From NCBI GenBank assembly GCA_964425135.1, contig CAYRKW010000007.1:11511-75510 (forward strand): DNA of 64,000 nt, given 5' to 3'. The stretch comes from CAYLLD01 sp964425135 (GTDB lineage: Bacteria > Pseudomonadota > Alphaproteobacteria > Rhodobacterales > Rhodobacteraceae). Position 1 is the first letter of the stretch. Every line of letters starts with the position of its first letter. The position numbers and the translations under genes were made by a program. The notes below the pieces were generated by a model, which saw only the letters and a list, made by a program, of their open reading frames with translations, searched no databases and was not told the origin of the DNA. Positions 9,188 through 17,998 of this stretch are shown here, piece after piece.

Positions 9188-11401
9188 ATGAGCGATCCGC
9201 GATCTGACGAGCTGCGCGAGTTGACCGACGAAGAGCTTGCGGCCATCGAAGAGAAATACGATGAAGGTGCTGCGACCCGATCTGTCACACCTGCCTTCGG
9301 GTCGTTCCTGCGCTATGTCGCCCTGACCTTTGCGGTGTATCACTATCTGACTGCCGGATTTGCTCTCCCGCCTGACTATTGGCACATGGGATGGCATCTA
9401 TCTGGGCTCTTTATCCTCACTTATTCTTTTTATCCGATGATCAAAACCAAGACCGCGTTTGATCTGAAGACAGGGCCGATGCGGCTTGGCGGCGTGCCGT
9501 ATATTGATATTCTTTTGATGATTTTGGGCGTGATGTCAGCGCTCTATCTGGGTTTTGCATGGCGCGGAATAAGCTGGCTTGGCGTTGAGGAAATGACCTT
9601 CCGTATGGGCAATCCGAATGGTTGGGATTTGCTGTTTGGCTGCATTCTCATCGTGCTGGTGTTGGATATTGCGCGGCGTACCTTGGGGTGGATTTTGCCG
9701 CTGATCATCAGCATCTTCATCTGCTACGCGCTGTTCGGCCCGGCCTTTCCGGGCTTGCTTCAGCATCCGGGGGTAAAGTTCAATACCTTCGTGTCGTCGA
9801 TGTATTTCCCTCAGGAGGGTATTTTCGGTGTCACGCTTTGGGTGGTCTCGACGATTGTGTTTCACTTCGTACTGTTTGGCGTGATCGCACAGCGCACGGG
9901 GTTGGGGCAGCTTTTCATTGATAATGCGACAATCCTTGCAGGCCGCTACACCGGCGGGCCCGCGAAGGTTTCGGTGGTCTCCTCTGCGTTTTTCGGCACG
10001 ATCTCAGGCTCTTCCGTGGCTAATACGGTCTCGACCGGCGCATTGACGATCCCGAACATGAAGCGCTTGGGATATCCGGGTCATTTTGCAGGCGGCGTTG
10101 AGGCCGCGGCATCGGCGGGTGGGCAAATCACGCCGCCAATTATGGGTGCTGCGGCCTTTATTATGGCGGAGTTTCTGGAGCTGCCCTACACAACTATCGT
10201 GATCGCTGCGATTTTCCCTGCATTGCTGCACTACGTGGGCGTCTTTGCCGTGGTGCATTTGATGGCGCGACGTCTGGGCCTGCAAGGCCTGTCGCGAGAT
10301 GCTTTGCCGCAACTGGGCGCGGTCTGGCGGGATGGCTGGGCGAACATCGTGCCGCTGGTGGGGCTGCTGGTGGTGCTGTTCTCCGGCTACACCCCGTATA
10401 TGTCGGCATTTTGCGGAATTTCGCTCGCCATAATCGCGGGGATGAGCCGGGCGAGGCAACCTCTGACGCTGGCCTATGCGCTGGCGTTCATGGCGTTTGT
10501 ATTTTGGAAGTATTCAGGGGGCGGATTTGATCTGACCATGTCGGTCATTCTGATTGCAGGGGCGGCGATTGCGACGCTGAACCCGCAGCGGCGTATCTTG
10601 CTCAAGGAAATGGCTGATACCTTTGAGACGGGCGTAAAATATGCGCTGGCGGTGGGCGCGGCTTCTGCTGCGGTAGGGATTGTGATCGGTGTGATCAACA
10701 CAACCGGCGTTGGATTTCGCATAGGTTTCATGGTCACGCAGGCGGCCTCAAACCTTGGCAATGACTTTATCTGGCTGTTCCAGTTCGGCTCTTTCGAGCT
10801 GTTCACGGTCGAGGATTTGACGCTCTTTATCAGCCTTGTGTTCATCGCGCTGGCCTGCATTTTGATGGGGGCGGGGGTGCCGACAACTGCGCTTTACATC
10901 ATGCTCGTCTCTGTCGCGCAGCCCGCGTTGGCGCAACTGGGTGTTCCGCCCATCGCGAGCCATATGTTCGTGCTTTACTACGGTGTCGTCGCAGAGATTA
11001 CCCCGCCGGTCTGCACGTCCGCTTATGCAGCAGCGGCTATTGCCAACTCCAACCCGTTTCGCACCGGGATTTCGGCGTTTTCGCTGGGGCTTGGTAAGGT
11101 CGTCGCACCCATGGCGTTCGTCTACGCGCCGGTGCTTTTGTTCGTGTCGTCAACAGGTTTTGATCTGTGGGAATTCACCTACACGGCCACAAGCTGTATC
11201 GCGGGCGTGATTGCATTGTCAGCTGCTGTGGTCGGCTATTGGCTCGCGCCCATGGGGACGATCTTTCGAGTGCTCATGGCAATCGCAGGGTTGGTGTTCA
11301 TCGCCCCATCGTTGCAAGCTGATCTGGTCGCGCTGATCATCGCATCCCCCGCTGTGCTCAGCCAATTGCTGCTAAAGCGGAGGAGCGGCGCTGCGGTTTG
11401 A
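9188..11401 (+). CDS. TAXI-type TRAP transporter fused permease (DctQM)
   Basis: A 737-residue inner-membrane protein that joins the small (Q) and large (M) TRAP permease parts. After a charged cytoplasmic N-terminus there are about 16-18 predicted helices. The segment around residues 265-320, with SSAFFGTISGSSVANTVSTG and GGQITPPIMGAAAF, is the conserved large-subunit core. A GAGGGAGGG ribosome-binding region precedes the ATG. It partners with the TAXI binding protein immediately upstream. Confidence 0.92.
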   Translation: MSDPRSDELRELTDEELAAIEEKYDEGAATRSVTPAFGSFLRYVALTFAVYHYLTAGFALPPDYWHMGWHLSGLFILTYSFYPMIKTKTAFDLKTGPMRLGGVPYIDILLMILGVMSALYLGFAWRGISWLGVEEMTFRMGNPNGWDLLFGCILIVLVLDIARRTLGWILPLIISIFICYALFGPAFPGLLQHPGVKFNTFVSSMYFPQEGIFGVTLWVVSTIVFHFVLFGVIAQRTGLGQLFIDNATILAGRYTGGPAKVSVVSSAFFGTISGSSVANTVSTGALTIPNMKRLGYPGHFAGGVEAAASAGGQITPPIMGAAAFIMAEFLELPYTTIVIAAIFPALLHYVGVFAVVHLMARRLGLQGLSRDALPQLGAVWRDGWANIVPLVGLLVVLFSGYTPYMSAFCGISLAIIAGMSRARQPLTLAYALAFMAFVFWKYSGGGFDLTMSVILIAGAAIATLNPQRRILLKEMADTFETGVKYALAVGAASAAVGIVIGVINTTGVGFRIGFMVTQAASNLGNDFIWLFQFGSFELFTVEDLTLFISLVFIALACILMGAGVPTTALYIMLVSVAQPALAQLGVPPIASHMFVLYYGVVAEITPPVCTSAYAAAAIANSNPFRTGISAFSLGLGKVVAPMAFVYAPVLLFVSSTGFDLWEFTYTATSCIAGVIALSAAVVGYWLAPMGTIFRVLMAIAGLVFIAPSLQADLVALIIASPAVLSQLLLKRRSGAAV

Positions 11402-11663
11402 TGGGCGTTCAGGCTGCGTGTTGTCGGATATCAGGGTTTTGTTGAGGGCGGAGTGTCTTGCCTAGATGGTACTGCTGTCAAAGCTGGCAATTGCCATCCC
11501 GGCTTTCGATATAGCGTTTTAATCCCCTTAGGGCCTGACTGAAGACGGGTTGCGTCGTGCTGTTTTCAACATGTTGAACTTCTCTGCTGCGCTTTCACTT
11601 TACTTTTTCATCGAACAGGTTACGTGGGGGGTGTATTGTGTGGTTTTTAGCATGTGGGTTGCG
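11402..11663. promoter_or_regulatory. Upstream region of metal-type ABC operon with 12-bp palindrome
   Basis: The gap between the TRAP permease and the next operon contains a perfect palindrome, TGGCAATTGCCA, at 11485-11496. It could be an operator for the metal-type operon downstream, but it does not match a Zur or Fur box that I can recall, so this is only a candidate. Confidence 0.3.
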
Positions 11664-12248
11664 ATGCGTGAGAAAATAGGTCTTTTCCTGATGGCGGGGG
11701 TCGGGATAGCTTTCGTCGGGGTGATAGCGTTAACGTCTGGCAAGGTTAGCGGACGGGTTTCGTCCACCGCAGCGTTTTCTGTTCCCGATTCACCGCGCAT
11801 GACGATCGACGTCGCACATGAGTTGTTCTACCAGCTCACACCCGCCTTGCTGTTGGTCGTCTATCAAGCTTTCGGCGAAACAGATGAAGACGCGATCTAC
11901 GACACTTTGGCAGACGTCACCCATGGCGAGGCGCTGGAATATCTCTATCTGGAGCGGGTCGGCGCGATGAAGGGCGGCGGTCTGGAAGAGGCGGATCAGA
12001 CGATCCATGAGATTAAACTTCTCGACACCACGGTTGCGCGCGACAACAGTTCGCTAATCATCGACGCCTCATGGCAAGTCATCGGCACCGTGGGACACTC
12101 AGAGCATCTGCACGTTCGCGGCAATACATATCGTGCAGATTTGACGGTTTCGCCCGTTGATGACGCCTGGCGGATTACTGATTTTGAACTGCTCGACGTC
12201 AATCGCGATACCGCTGGGGAATTTGTGCCCGCATCCGAGACAGACTAA
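11664..12248 (+). CDS. Membrane-anchored hypothetical protein, first gene of ABC/metal operon
   Basis: A protein of about 194 residues with one N-terminal membrane anchor (IGLFLMAGVGIAFVGVIAL) and a periplasmic domain of about 160 residues rich in acidic and aromatic residues. I do not recognise the domain; the alternating beta pattern ending RGNTYRADLTVSP...WRITDFELLDVNRD resembles a small NTF2-like or lipoprotein-type fold, which is a guess. Starts at 11652 and 11550 are possible in frame; 11664 puts the anchor at the N-terminus. Its stop overlaps the ATPase start (TAATG), so it belongs to the transporter operon. Confidence 0.6.
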   Translation: MREKIGLFLMAGVGIAFVGVIALTSGKVSGRVSSTAAFSVPDSPRMTIDVAHELFYQLTPALLLVVYQAFGETDEDAIYDTLADVTHGEALEYLYLERVGAMKGGGLEEADQTIHEIKLLDTTVARDNSSLIIDASWQVIGTVGHSEHLHVRGNTYRADLTVSPVDDAWRITDFELLDVNRDTAGEFVPASETD

Positions 12249-12916
12249 TGGTTATCGTTGAAAATCTCACCTTCGGCTACGGTGCCGGCGGGTTTCGGTT
12301 GCGCGTTCCCGAGTTTGCCCTCGATGTTGGCGAGCGGGTCGCTGTGGTCGGACCGAGCGGGAGCGGGAAAACGACGCTCCTCAATCTGATTGCGGGCATT
12401 CTAACGCCTGAGGGCGGGCGTATTGAAGTTGCGGGTATGGAGGTTTCCGGCCTGTCAGACGCGCAGCGCCGCCAGTTTCGTGCAAGCCGCATCGGATTTG
12501 TTTTTCAGGATTTCGCTTTGCTTGACTACCTCTCTGCACGGCAGAATATCTTCTATCCCTACCGGATTACCCCTGCTTTGACGCTTGATTCCGAAGCTAA
12601 GGATCGGGCTGAACGGCTCGCGGTTGCTTGCGGCATTGGAGATAAACTGGATCGCCACCCATCGGCGCTGAGCCAAGGTGAGCAGCAACGTGTTGCCATC
12701 TGCCGGGCCTTGATCACACAGCCCAAGCTGATCTTATCGGATGAGGCGACAGGCAATCTCGACCCAGACAGCAAGGCGCGAATTCTCGATCTGTTGTTTG
12801 AGCAAGCGAGTGAGGCTGGTGCGGCGGTTCTTGCGGTTACGCATGATCACGAGCTGCTGCCGCGTTTTACGCGCGTTATCGACTTTGCGCAATTTCGAGA
12901 GGGGGCCGACGCATGA
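12248..12916 (+). CDS. ABC transporter ATP-binding protein, LolD/MacB type
   Basis: A 222-residue cytoplasmic ATPase. Walker A GPSGSGKTT is at residues 35-43, the Q-loop glutamine at about 87, the signature LSQGE at 141-145, Walker B LILSDE at 161-166 and the switch His at 199. The motif after Walker B is DEATGNLD, where LolD/MacB proteins usually have DEPTGNLD. It overlaps both neighbours by one and four bases, so it is certainly paired with the FtsX-like permease. Such ATPases drive mechanical or efflux transporters rather than classical importers. Confidence 0.9.
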   Translation: MVIVENLTFGYGAGGFRLRVPEFALDVGERVAVVGPSGSGKTTLLNLIAGILTPEGGRIEVAGMEVSGLSDAQRRQFRASRIGFVFQDFALLDYLSARQNIFYPYRITPALTLDSEAKDRAERLAVACGIGDKLDRHPSALSQGEQQRVAICRALITQPKLILSDEATGNLDPDSKARILDLLFEQASEAGAAVLAVTHDHELLPRFTRVIDFAQFREGADA

Positions 12917-14082
12917 ACGCCCTCTATCTGGCCTTCTCGTACCTTCGTTATCACTGGGCGCGCAGCCTTGTGCTTGTGCTGGTTGCCGCGCTTATCATGT
13001 TTGTGCCGGTTGCGACGCAAACGCTTCTGTCGACCAGCGAGCGCGCGTTGATTGCGCGCGGCGAAGCAACCCCGTTGTTGCTGGGCAGTCGCGGCTCGCA
13101 GCTTGATCTGACGATGGCGGCACTCTACTTCTCGGACGAGCGTCCCGCGCCGATTGCGATGGGCGAGGTTGAGGCAGTTTGGGACAGCGGTCTCGGCACT
13201 CCGATCCCCGTGCATTCGGCCTTTTCGTCAGGTGGCTTTCGGATCGTTGGAACGACGCTCGACTATTTCGATTTTCGCGGTCTGACGCTTGAGGATGGGC
13301 GCGGCTTGTCGATTTTGGGAGACGCGGTCATCGGCTCTGATGTGGCGGAGGCCTTGGGTAAGGGGGTGGGCGACGCTCTGGTGTCTGCCCCCGAAAATCT
13401 CTTCGATCTCGACGGTGTCTATCCGCTGGAGATGCCGATCGTCGGTGTCCTTGCGCCGACAAATTCGCCGGACGATCAAGCGATATTTGTCGATATCAAG
13501 ACAGCTTGGGTTATTCAGGGCATTGGCCACGGGCATGAGGATGTTGTCACTGCGGCAGATGTCGCAGAAGGGACTGCTGCGCTCGCGAATGCTTCTGTGG
13601 TCCAATATCAGCGCATCAGTGAAGACAACATCGACAGCTTTCACTTTCACGGCAGTCAGGATGATTTTCCGGCGTCTGCGGTTATCGTTGTTCCGAACGA
13701 CACCCGGTCGAGCACTATCCTGAAAGGGCGGTATCTCGACAATGAATTACCGACGCAAATGATTGAACCGGCAGGTGTGATCCAGGGGCTGGTCGACCGG
13801 ATTTTCCGTATCAAGTCGCTGCTCGATGTTGTGACGGCGATTATTGCGGTTGCCGCCGTTGCCGCTGTTGGGTTGGCTGTCTTTTTGAGCTACCGACTTC
13901 GTGCCCGTGAGATGTCCACTGCAGTCAAACTGGGCGCGCAGAAGGGCATGGTCTTGCGGCTCTTGTCGGCTGAAATTCTCGCACTACTTTTATTCGCTGG
14001 CAGCATCGCTGCGATCTGCGTTGGCATTGTCTCGCGTAATGCCGAGGCCTGGGTGGGCTGGTTACTTGCCCTGGGCGCTTAA
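12913..14082 (+). CDS. FtsX/MacB-like ABC permease, short C-terminus
   Basis: A 389-residue protein with the FtsX/MacB layout: helix 1 at about residues 15-35, a large periplasmic domain, then helices near 300-325 and 344-368. The usual fourth helix seems absent, since only about 15 residues follow (NAEAWVGWLLALGA). The periplasmic part contains a His-rich stretch (GIGHGHEDV, later SFHFHGS) that could bind metal. The gene overlaps the ATPase gene by ATGA and is followed within 20 bases by a DUF4198 protein. Substrate unknown; the operon suggests divalent metals. Confidence 0.8.
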   Translation: MNALYLAFSYLRYHWARSLVLVLVAALIMFVPVATQTLLSTSERALIARGEATPLLLGSRGSQLDLTMAALYFSDERPAPIAMGEVEAVWDSGLGTPIPVHSAFSSGGFRIVGTTLDYFDFRGLTLEDGRGLSILGDAVIGSDVAEALGKGVGDALVSAPENLFDLDGVYPLEMPIVGVLAPTNSPDDQAIFVDIKTAWVIQGIGHGHEDVVTAADVAEGTAALANASVVQYQRISEDNIDSFHFHGSQDDFPASAVIVVPNDTRSSTILKGRYLDNELPTQMIEPAGVIQGLVDRIFRIKSLLDVVTAIIAVAAVAAVGLAVFLSYRLRAREMSTAVKLGAQKGMVLRLLSAEILALLLFAGSIAAICVGIVSRNAEAWVGWLLALGA

Positions 14083-14100
14083 CAAACTGGAGAAACAACC

Positions 14101-14877
14101 ATGAAACACCATTTCGTCACCGCATCCCTCGTCAGTCTGCTCGCCGCAGCGCCGGCTCTGGCGCATTATGGCATGATCATCCCGAATGATCCGATGATCA
14201 GTCAGGAAGACGGACGCAGCGTCGCGTTGACCATGTCATTCTCGCATCCATTCGAAATGGACGGGATGATGCTGGATACTCCGGTCGCGTTTGCGGTCAC
14301 CCATGAAGGCACGACGACTGACCTTCTGGGCAGCTTGCAGAGCGCCACCGTGATGGACGAGCAGGGCTACACGCTCGATTATCCATTGGAGCGTCCGGGC
14401 ACTTACGTTTTTTCGATGGTGCCACAGCCCTATTGGGAACCTGCTGAAGACGCTTTCATCATTCACTACACGAAAACCTATGTCACTGCCTATGGCGATG
14501 ATGAGGGTTGGGACGCGGAATTGGGTCTAAAGACCGAAATTGTGCCGCTGACCAAGCCCTTCGGTCTGTGGGAGCACAATGTATTCCAAGGTATCGTCAA
14601 GATGGACGGCGCGCCTGTCCCCTATGCTGAGGTTGAGGTCGAGTTTTTCAACGATGGTGTCGGCGCAACTGTGCCAGATGAGCTGATGATCACCCAGACC
14701 GTCAAAGCGGATGCGGACGGCGTGTTTACCTATGCCGCACCTTCAGACGGCTGGTGGGGCTTTGCAGCGCTTAACACTGCTGACTACACGCTGACCGAAG
14801 AAGGTTCGGGCGAGGACAAAGCGGTTGAGCTTGGCGCCGTGATCTGGGTTCATTTTGAAGAATGGACTGGCCAGTGA
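14101..14877 (+). CDS. DUF4198 / NikK-like periplasmic protein
   Basis: A 258-residue exported protein. The signal peptide ends APALA and the mature chain would begin with His (HYGMIIPND). DUF4198 proteins, including NikK of nickel ECF transporters, carry such an N-terminal His and are thought to hand nickel or cobalt to a membrane importer. The C-terminal part (VKMDGAPVPYAEVEVEF...GVFTYAAP) is a typical beta-sandwich. There is no NikMNQO here; the neighbours are an FtsX-type ABC pair and a ZnuA-like protein, which is an unusual partnership. Confidence 0.8.
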   Translation: MKHHFVTASLVSLLAAAPALAHYGMIIPNDPMISQEDGRSVALTMSFSHPFEMDGMMLDTPVAFAVTHEGTTTDLLGSLQSATVMDEQGYTLDYPLERPGTYVFSMVPQPYWEPAEDAFIIHYTKTYVTAYGDDEGWDAELGLKTEIVPLTKPFGLWEHNVFQGIVKMDGAPVPYAEVEVEFFNDGVGATVPDELMITQTVKADADGVFTYAAPSDGWWGFAALNTADYTLTEEGSGEDKAVELGAVIWVHFEEWTGQ

Positions 14878-15209
14878 TCAAGGCGCTCGCCCTTGCAAGC
14901 ATTGTGATCGCTGCCCCTATCGGGGCGGCGGCCCATCAGCTGGTTGTATTCGCGTCGGTTGAGTGTGAGGTCGTCACGGTAGAGGCGAAATTTTCCAACG
15001 GGCGCGTCACCCAGAAGGGCGATGTGCGCGTTCTTGACGGCGAGAACAACCTGCTGACGACGCTGCAACTTGAAAAGGATGGCACAGCGCTTGTGCCGCT
15101 CGACAGTGTAGATCATTCCAGCGGTTTGCTGATCGAGGTCGATACGGGCGGTCACGACAATTACTGGATCGTGACGCCCGAGGACATTGCGAAAAAGTGC
15201 GGGAGCTAG
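14874..15209 (+). CDS. Small NikL-like periplasmic protein
   Basis: About 111 residues from GTG 14874, which overlaps the preceding stop as GTGA (ATG 14862 would add four residues). A signal peptide ends at GAAA and the mature protein would again begin with His (HQLVVFASVE). The VEAKFSNGRVTQKGDVRVLDGEN segment resembles the beta-sandwich of NikL and related accessory proteins of nickel transporters. Probable role: periplasmic metal capture or delivery together with the DUF4198 protein. The similarity is by eye and modest. Confidence 0.65.
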   Translation: MIKALALASIVIAAPIGAAAHQLVVFASVECEVVTVEAKFSNGRVTQKGDVRVLDGENNLLTTLQLEKDGTALVPLDSVDHSSGLLIEVDTGGHDNYWIVTPEDIAKKCGS

Positions 15210-15214
15210 GTTCG

Positions 15215-16114
15215 ATGCGTGTTGTGAAGAGTTTTCTTGCTGCCGGAGCGGCTGCGCTTTGTGTAAATGCCGCGCTCGCGCAGGAGCAGCCGCGCATGTT
15301 TGCGGTCAATCAAGCGCTCCATGACTTTGCGGAGCGGCTTGTGGACGGGTCGGCTGATGTCGGCTTCCTTGTGCCCGAAGGTGTTGATCCGTCCTTCTGG
15401 CGGCCTTCGATTGCCGATATCAGCGCGATACAATCCGCCGATCTCGTCCTTTTGAACGGTGCGGGCTTTGCGACATGGATCGACCGGGTGTCGCTTTCAA
15501 GATCGCGCATCGTAAATACATCTGCGTCGATTGAAGACCAGTTTATTATCACAAAAAGCATCACCCACAGTCATGGGGACGGGGGCGAGCATTCGCATGA
15601 AGGGCTGGCGTCCTACACTTGGCTCGATCCAACGCTTGCGATTGCGCAGGCAGAAGCCATTGCGTCCGTCATCGTTGCCCGGGATATGGCTGCGAGCGAG
15701 GATGTGGAGGCCAGATTAGCCGATCTGACGTCAGATCTCATGGAATTGGACGCCACCACTGAAGCGGCATTGAGCGGTTTGCAAGGTGTCGAAATCATAG
15801 CGACGCATCCCAGATATCAGTATTTTGCGCGAAGATATGGACTGTCGATCACGTCTCTCGAATGGGAAGCGGGTGCCGCGCCTACGGACGAAGAGCTCGC
15901 GGATCTGGAACGTCTTTCGAGCGAGCTGGATGCGCGTATTCTGATCTGGGAAGCGCAACCGCCTGGTGAAGCTATGGACGCTGCGGCGGCTCTTGGATTG
16001 CAAAACGTGGTTTTCGAGCCATGGGCCAACCAAGGCGCGTCAGATACATTCTTTGATGCCTATGCTGATGCCGTATCCGGTTTGTCTGAAGCTGCGGTCC
16101 AAAGCGCAAAATAG
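15215..16114 (+). CDS. ZnuA-like metal-binding protein (cluster A-I)
   Basis: A 299-residue exported protein with signal peptide ending ALAQ. A His-rich loop (SITHSHGDGGEHSHEG) sits where ZnuA has one, and THPRYQYFARRYGL matches the ZnuA segment with the third metal-ligand His. The other two expected His ligands look replaced: the usual ADPHxYxP block reads VDPSFWRP and the usual PHxWLDP reads SYTWLDP. No ZnuBC-type genes are adjacent. It may work with the FtsX-like transporter or as a metal scavenger. The family assignment is good; metal specificity is unknown. Confidence 0.8.
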   Translation: MRVVKSFLAAGAAALCVNAALAQEQPRMFAVNQALHDFAERLVDGSADVGFLVPEGVDPSFWRPSIADISAIQSADLVLLNGAGFATWIDRVSLSRSRIVNTSASIEDQFIITKSITHSHGDGGEHSHEGLASYTWLDPTLAIAQAEAIASVIVARDMAASEDVEARLADLTSDLMELDATTEAALSGLQGVEIIATHPRYQYFARRYGLSITSLEWEAGAAPTDEELADLERLSSELDARILIWEAQPPGEAMDAAAALGLQNVVFEPWANQGASDTFFDAYADAVSGLSEAAVQSAK

Positions 16115-16385
16115 CTGCGGAACCTCAACGGGTTGTTCCGATCCAGCGCTGGGTTGCTGATTAGAGGTTTTGATTTCGGCGCTGAGTGCGGCCTGTGCCA
16201 ATTCTGGAGGTGTGTCCAGATGGGCAAGTCTGCTGCGCAGTGATCTGAGGTGTCATAGGCGCGGGCGTAGGCTCATTCACGTAGCGCCTTTTGGATGAAC
16301 CTCTCGGCTTTTCTATTGGTCTGGGGTATGTCGGATTTGGTGCGGATGTGGCGCAACGCAGATATAAACGCATTCTTGGCCAAAG

Positions 16386-16460
<75 letters not shown>

Positions 16461-16551
16461 GCGCCTTTCGGGCCTGCGTTTTAGCGCAATTCAAGTGATT
16501 TACAAGCCCTAACTGGACGTGCTCGTGCGTCGTGATATACATGCGCTTGCA

Positions 16552-16704
16552 ATGACCAAAGCCGGGAAAAAAGAGCGGCAAACGCCACCCAAAAAGCGGG
16601 CAGATCGCGCGCAGGCGATGAAACAAGCGCTGCGCGAGAATCTGCACCGTCGCAAGGCTCAGGCCCGATTGCGCAACGAGGCAAAGGACGAGGGAGACGC
16701 CTAG
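16552..16704 (+). CDS. Small basic hypothetical protein upstream of murA
   Basis: A 50-residue, very Lys/Arg-rich protein (MTKAGKKERQTPPKKRAD...) lying 28 bases before murA on the same strand. I have the impression that roseobacters often carry a small basic gene here, but I cannot verify it. It may bind nucleic acid or be structural; no domain is recognisable. The start at 16552 is preferred to 16519 because the conserved-looking basic part begins there. Confidence 0.6.
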   Translation: MTKAGKKERQTPPKKRADRAQAMKQALRENLHRRKAQARLRNEAKDEGDA

Positions 16705-16732
16705 GGCGCCCTTGATTTGAGAAGGCAGGACA

Positions 16733-17998
16733 ATGGATTCGATTATCGTCAAGGGTAACGGCCAGTTGAACGGACAAATTCCGATCGCGGGCGCAAAAAA
16801 CGCGTGTTTGAAGCATATGGTCATCTCGCTGTTGTCGGATGAGCCGCTGACGTTGACCAATGTGCCGCGCCTGTCGGATATTGCGACGCTCACCAGTCTT
16901 CTGAAATCGCTGGGTTGCGAGGTGGCGAGCCTTCAGGATGGGAAGGTGCTTGTTCTGGGCGCGGAGACCATCACCAATCACACGGCGCATTACGATATCG
17001 TGCGCAAGATGCGGGCGTCGTTCAACGTGCTGGGGCCGATCTTGGCGCGGGAGCATCATGCGATTGTCTCGCTGCCGGGGGGATGTGCGATTGGGGCGCG
17101 GCCAGTCGATTTGCATCTGATGGCATTGGAGGCGATGGGGGCTGACTTGGATTTGCGCGATGGATATGTGCATGCGAAGGCCAAGGGCGGGCTGAAAGGC
17201 GGGCAGATCGAGTTTCCATTTGTCTCTGTCGGGGCGACGGAAAATGCGCTGACGGCGGCGACGCTGGCCAAAGGCACGACGGTGATCAAGAACGCGGCGC
17301 GCGAGCCGGAAATTGTGGATATGTGCGCCTGTCTGACGGCTATGGGCGCCCGGATTGACGGTGCGGGGACTTCGACCTTGACCATTGAAGGTGTGGACCG
17401 GTTACACGGGGCGACCCATCGGGTTGTGGCTGACAGGATCGAGCTTGGCACCTTCATGCTGGCCCCTGCGATTGCGGGAGGCGAGGTTGAGCTTGTTGGC
17501 GGGAGACGTGATCTGCTGGGTGCCTTTTGTGATAAGCTGGAAGACGCGGGCGTCGATATTAAAGAAACAAATCAGAGCCTTATCGTATCGCAAAAGAAAG
17601 GCCGTGTGAAAGCGACCGATGTGACAACGCAACCTTTCCCCGGATTTCCGACAGATTTGCAAGCGCAGATGATGGCGCTTTTATGCACGGCGGATGGAGT
17701 GTCTCAGCTTGAGGAAACGATCTTTGAGAACCGCTTTATGCATGCGCCGGAATTGATGCGGATGGGGGCGTCGATTGAGGTCTCGGGCGGGTCGGCGACG
17801 GTCACCGGAGTTGAAAAGCTAAAGGGCGCGCCGGTGATGGCGACGGATTTGCGGGCCTCTGTGTCTTTGATCCTTGCGGGTCTGGCGGCGGAGGGCGAGA
17901 CCCGGGTTGGGCGGGTCTATCACCTTGATCGCGGCTACGAGAAAATCGAGGAGAAGCTGGGCGCTGTGGGCGCGATAATCGAACGGGTGACAGACTAG
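16733..17998 (+). CDS. murA: UDP-N-acetylglucosamine 1-carboxyvinyltransferase
   Basis: A 421-residue enolpyruvyl transferase, the usual MurA length. It adds enolpyruvate from PEP to UDP-GlcNAc, the first committed step of peptidoglycan synthesis in the cytoplasm. IAGAKNACLKHM at the N-terminus and the catalytic Cys loop LPGGCAIGARPVDLHL (about residue 120) are intact, so the enzyme should be fosfomycin-sensitive in principle. A ribosome-binding GAAGGCAGG precedes the ATG. The next gene begins at the base after its stop codon. Confidence 0.97.
   Translation: MDSIIVKGNGQLNGQIPIAGAKNACLKHMVISLLSDEPLTLTNVPRLSDIATLTSLLKSLGCEVASLQDGKVLVLGAETITNHTAHYDIVRKMRASFNVLGPILAREHHAIVSLPGGCAIGARPVDLHLMALEAMGADLDLRDGYVHAKAKGGLKGGQIEFPFVSVGATENALTAATLAKGTTVIKNAAREPEIVDMCACLTAMGARIDGAGTSTLTIEGVDRLHGATHRVVADRIELGTFMLAPAIAGGEVELVGGRRDLLGAFCDKLEDAGVDIKETNQSLIVSQKKGRVKATDVTTQPFPGFPTDLQAQMMALLCTADGVSQLEETIFENRFMHAPELMRMGASIEVSGGSATVTGVEKLKGAPVMATDLRASVSLILAGLAAEGETRVGRVYHLDRGYEKIEEKLGAVGAIIERVTD

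Noticed and set aside
14101..15209. ECF nickel transporter (NikMNQO) operon
   Set aside because: No NikM, NikN or NikQ membrane genes and no NikO ATPase; the ATPase present is LolD/MacB type.
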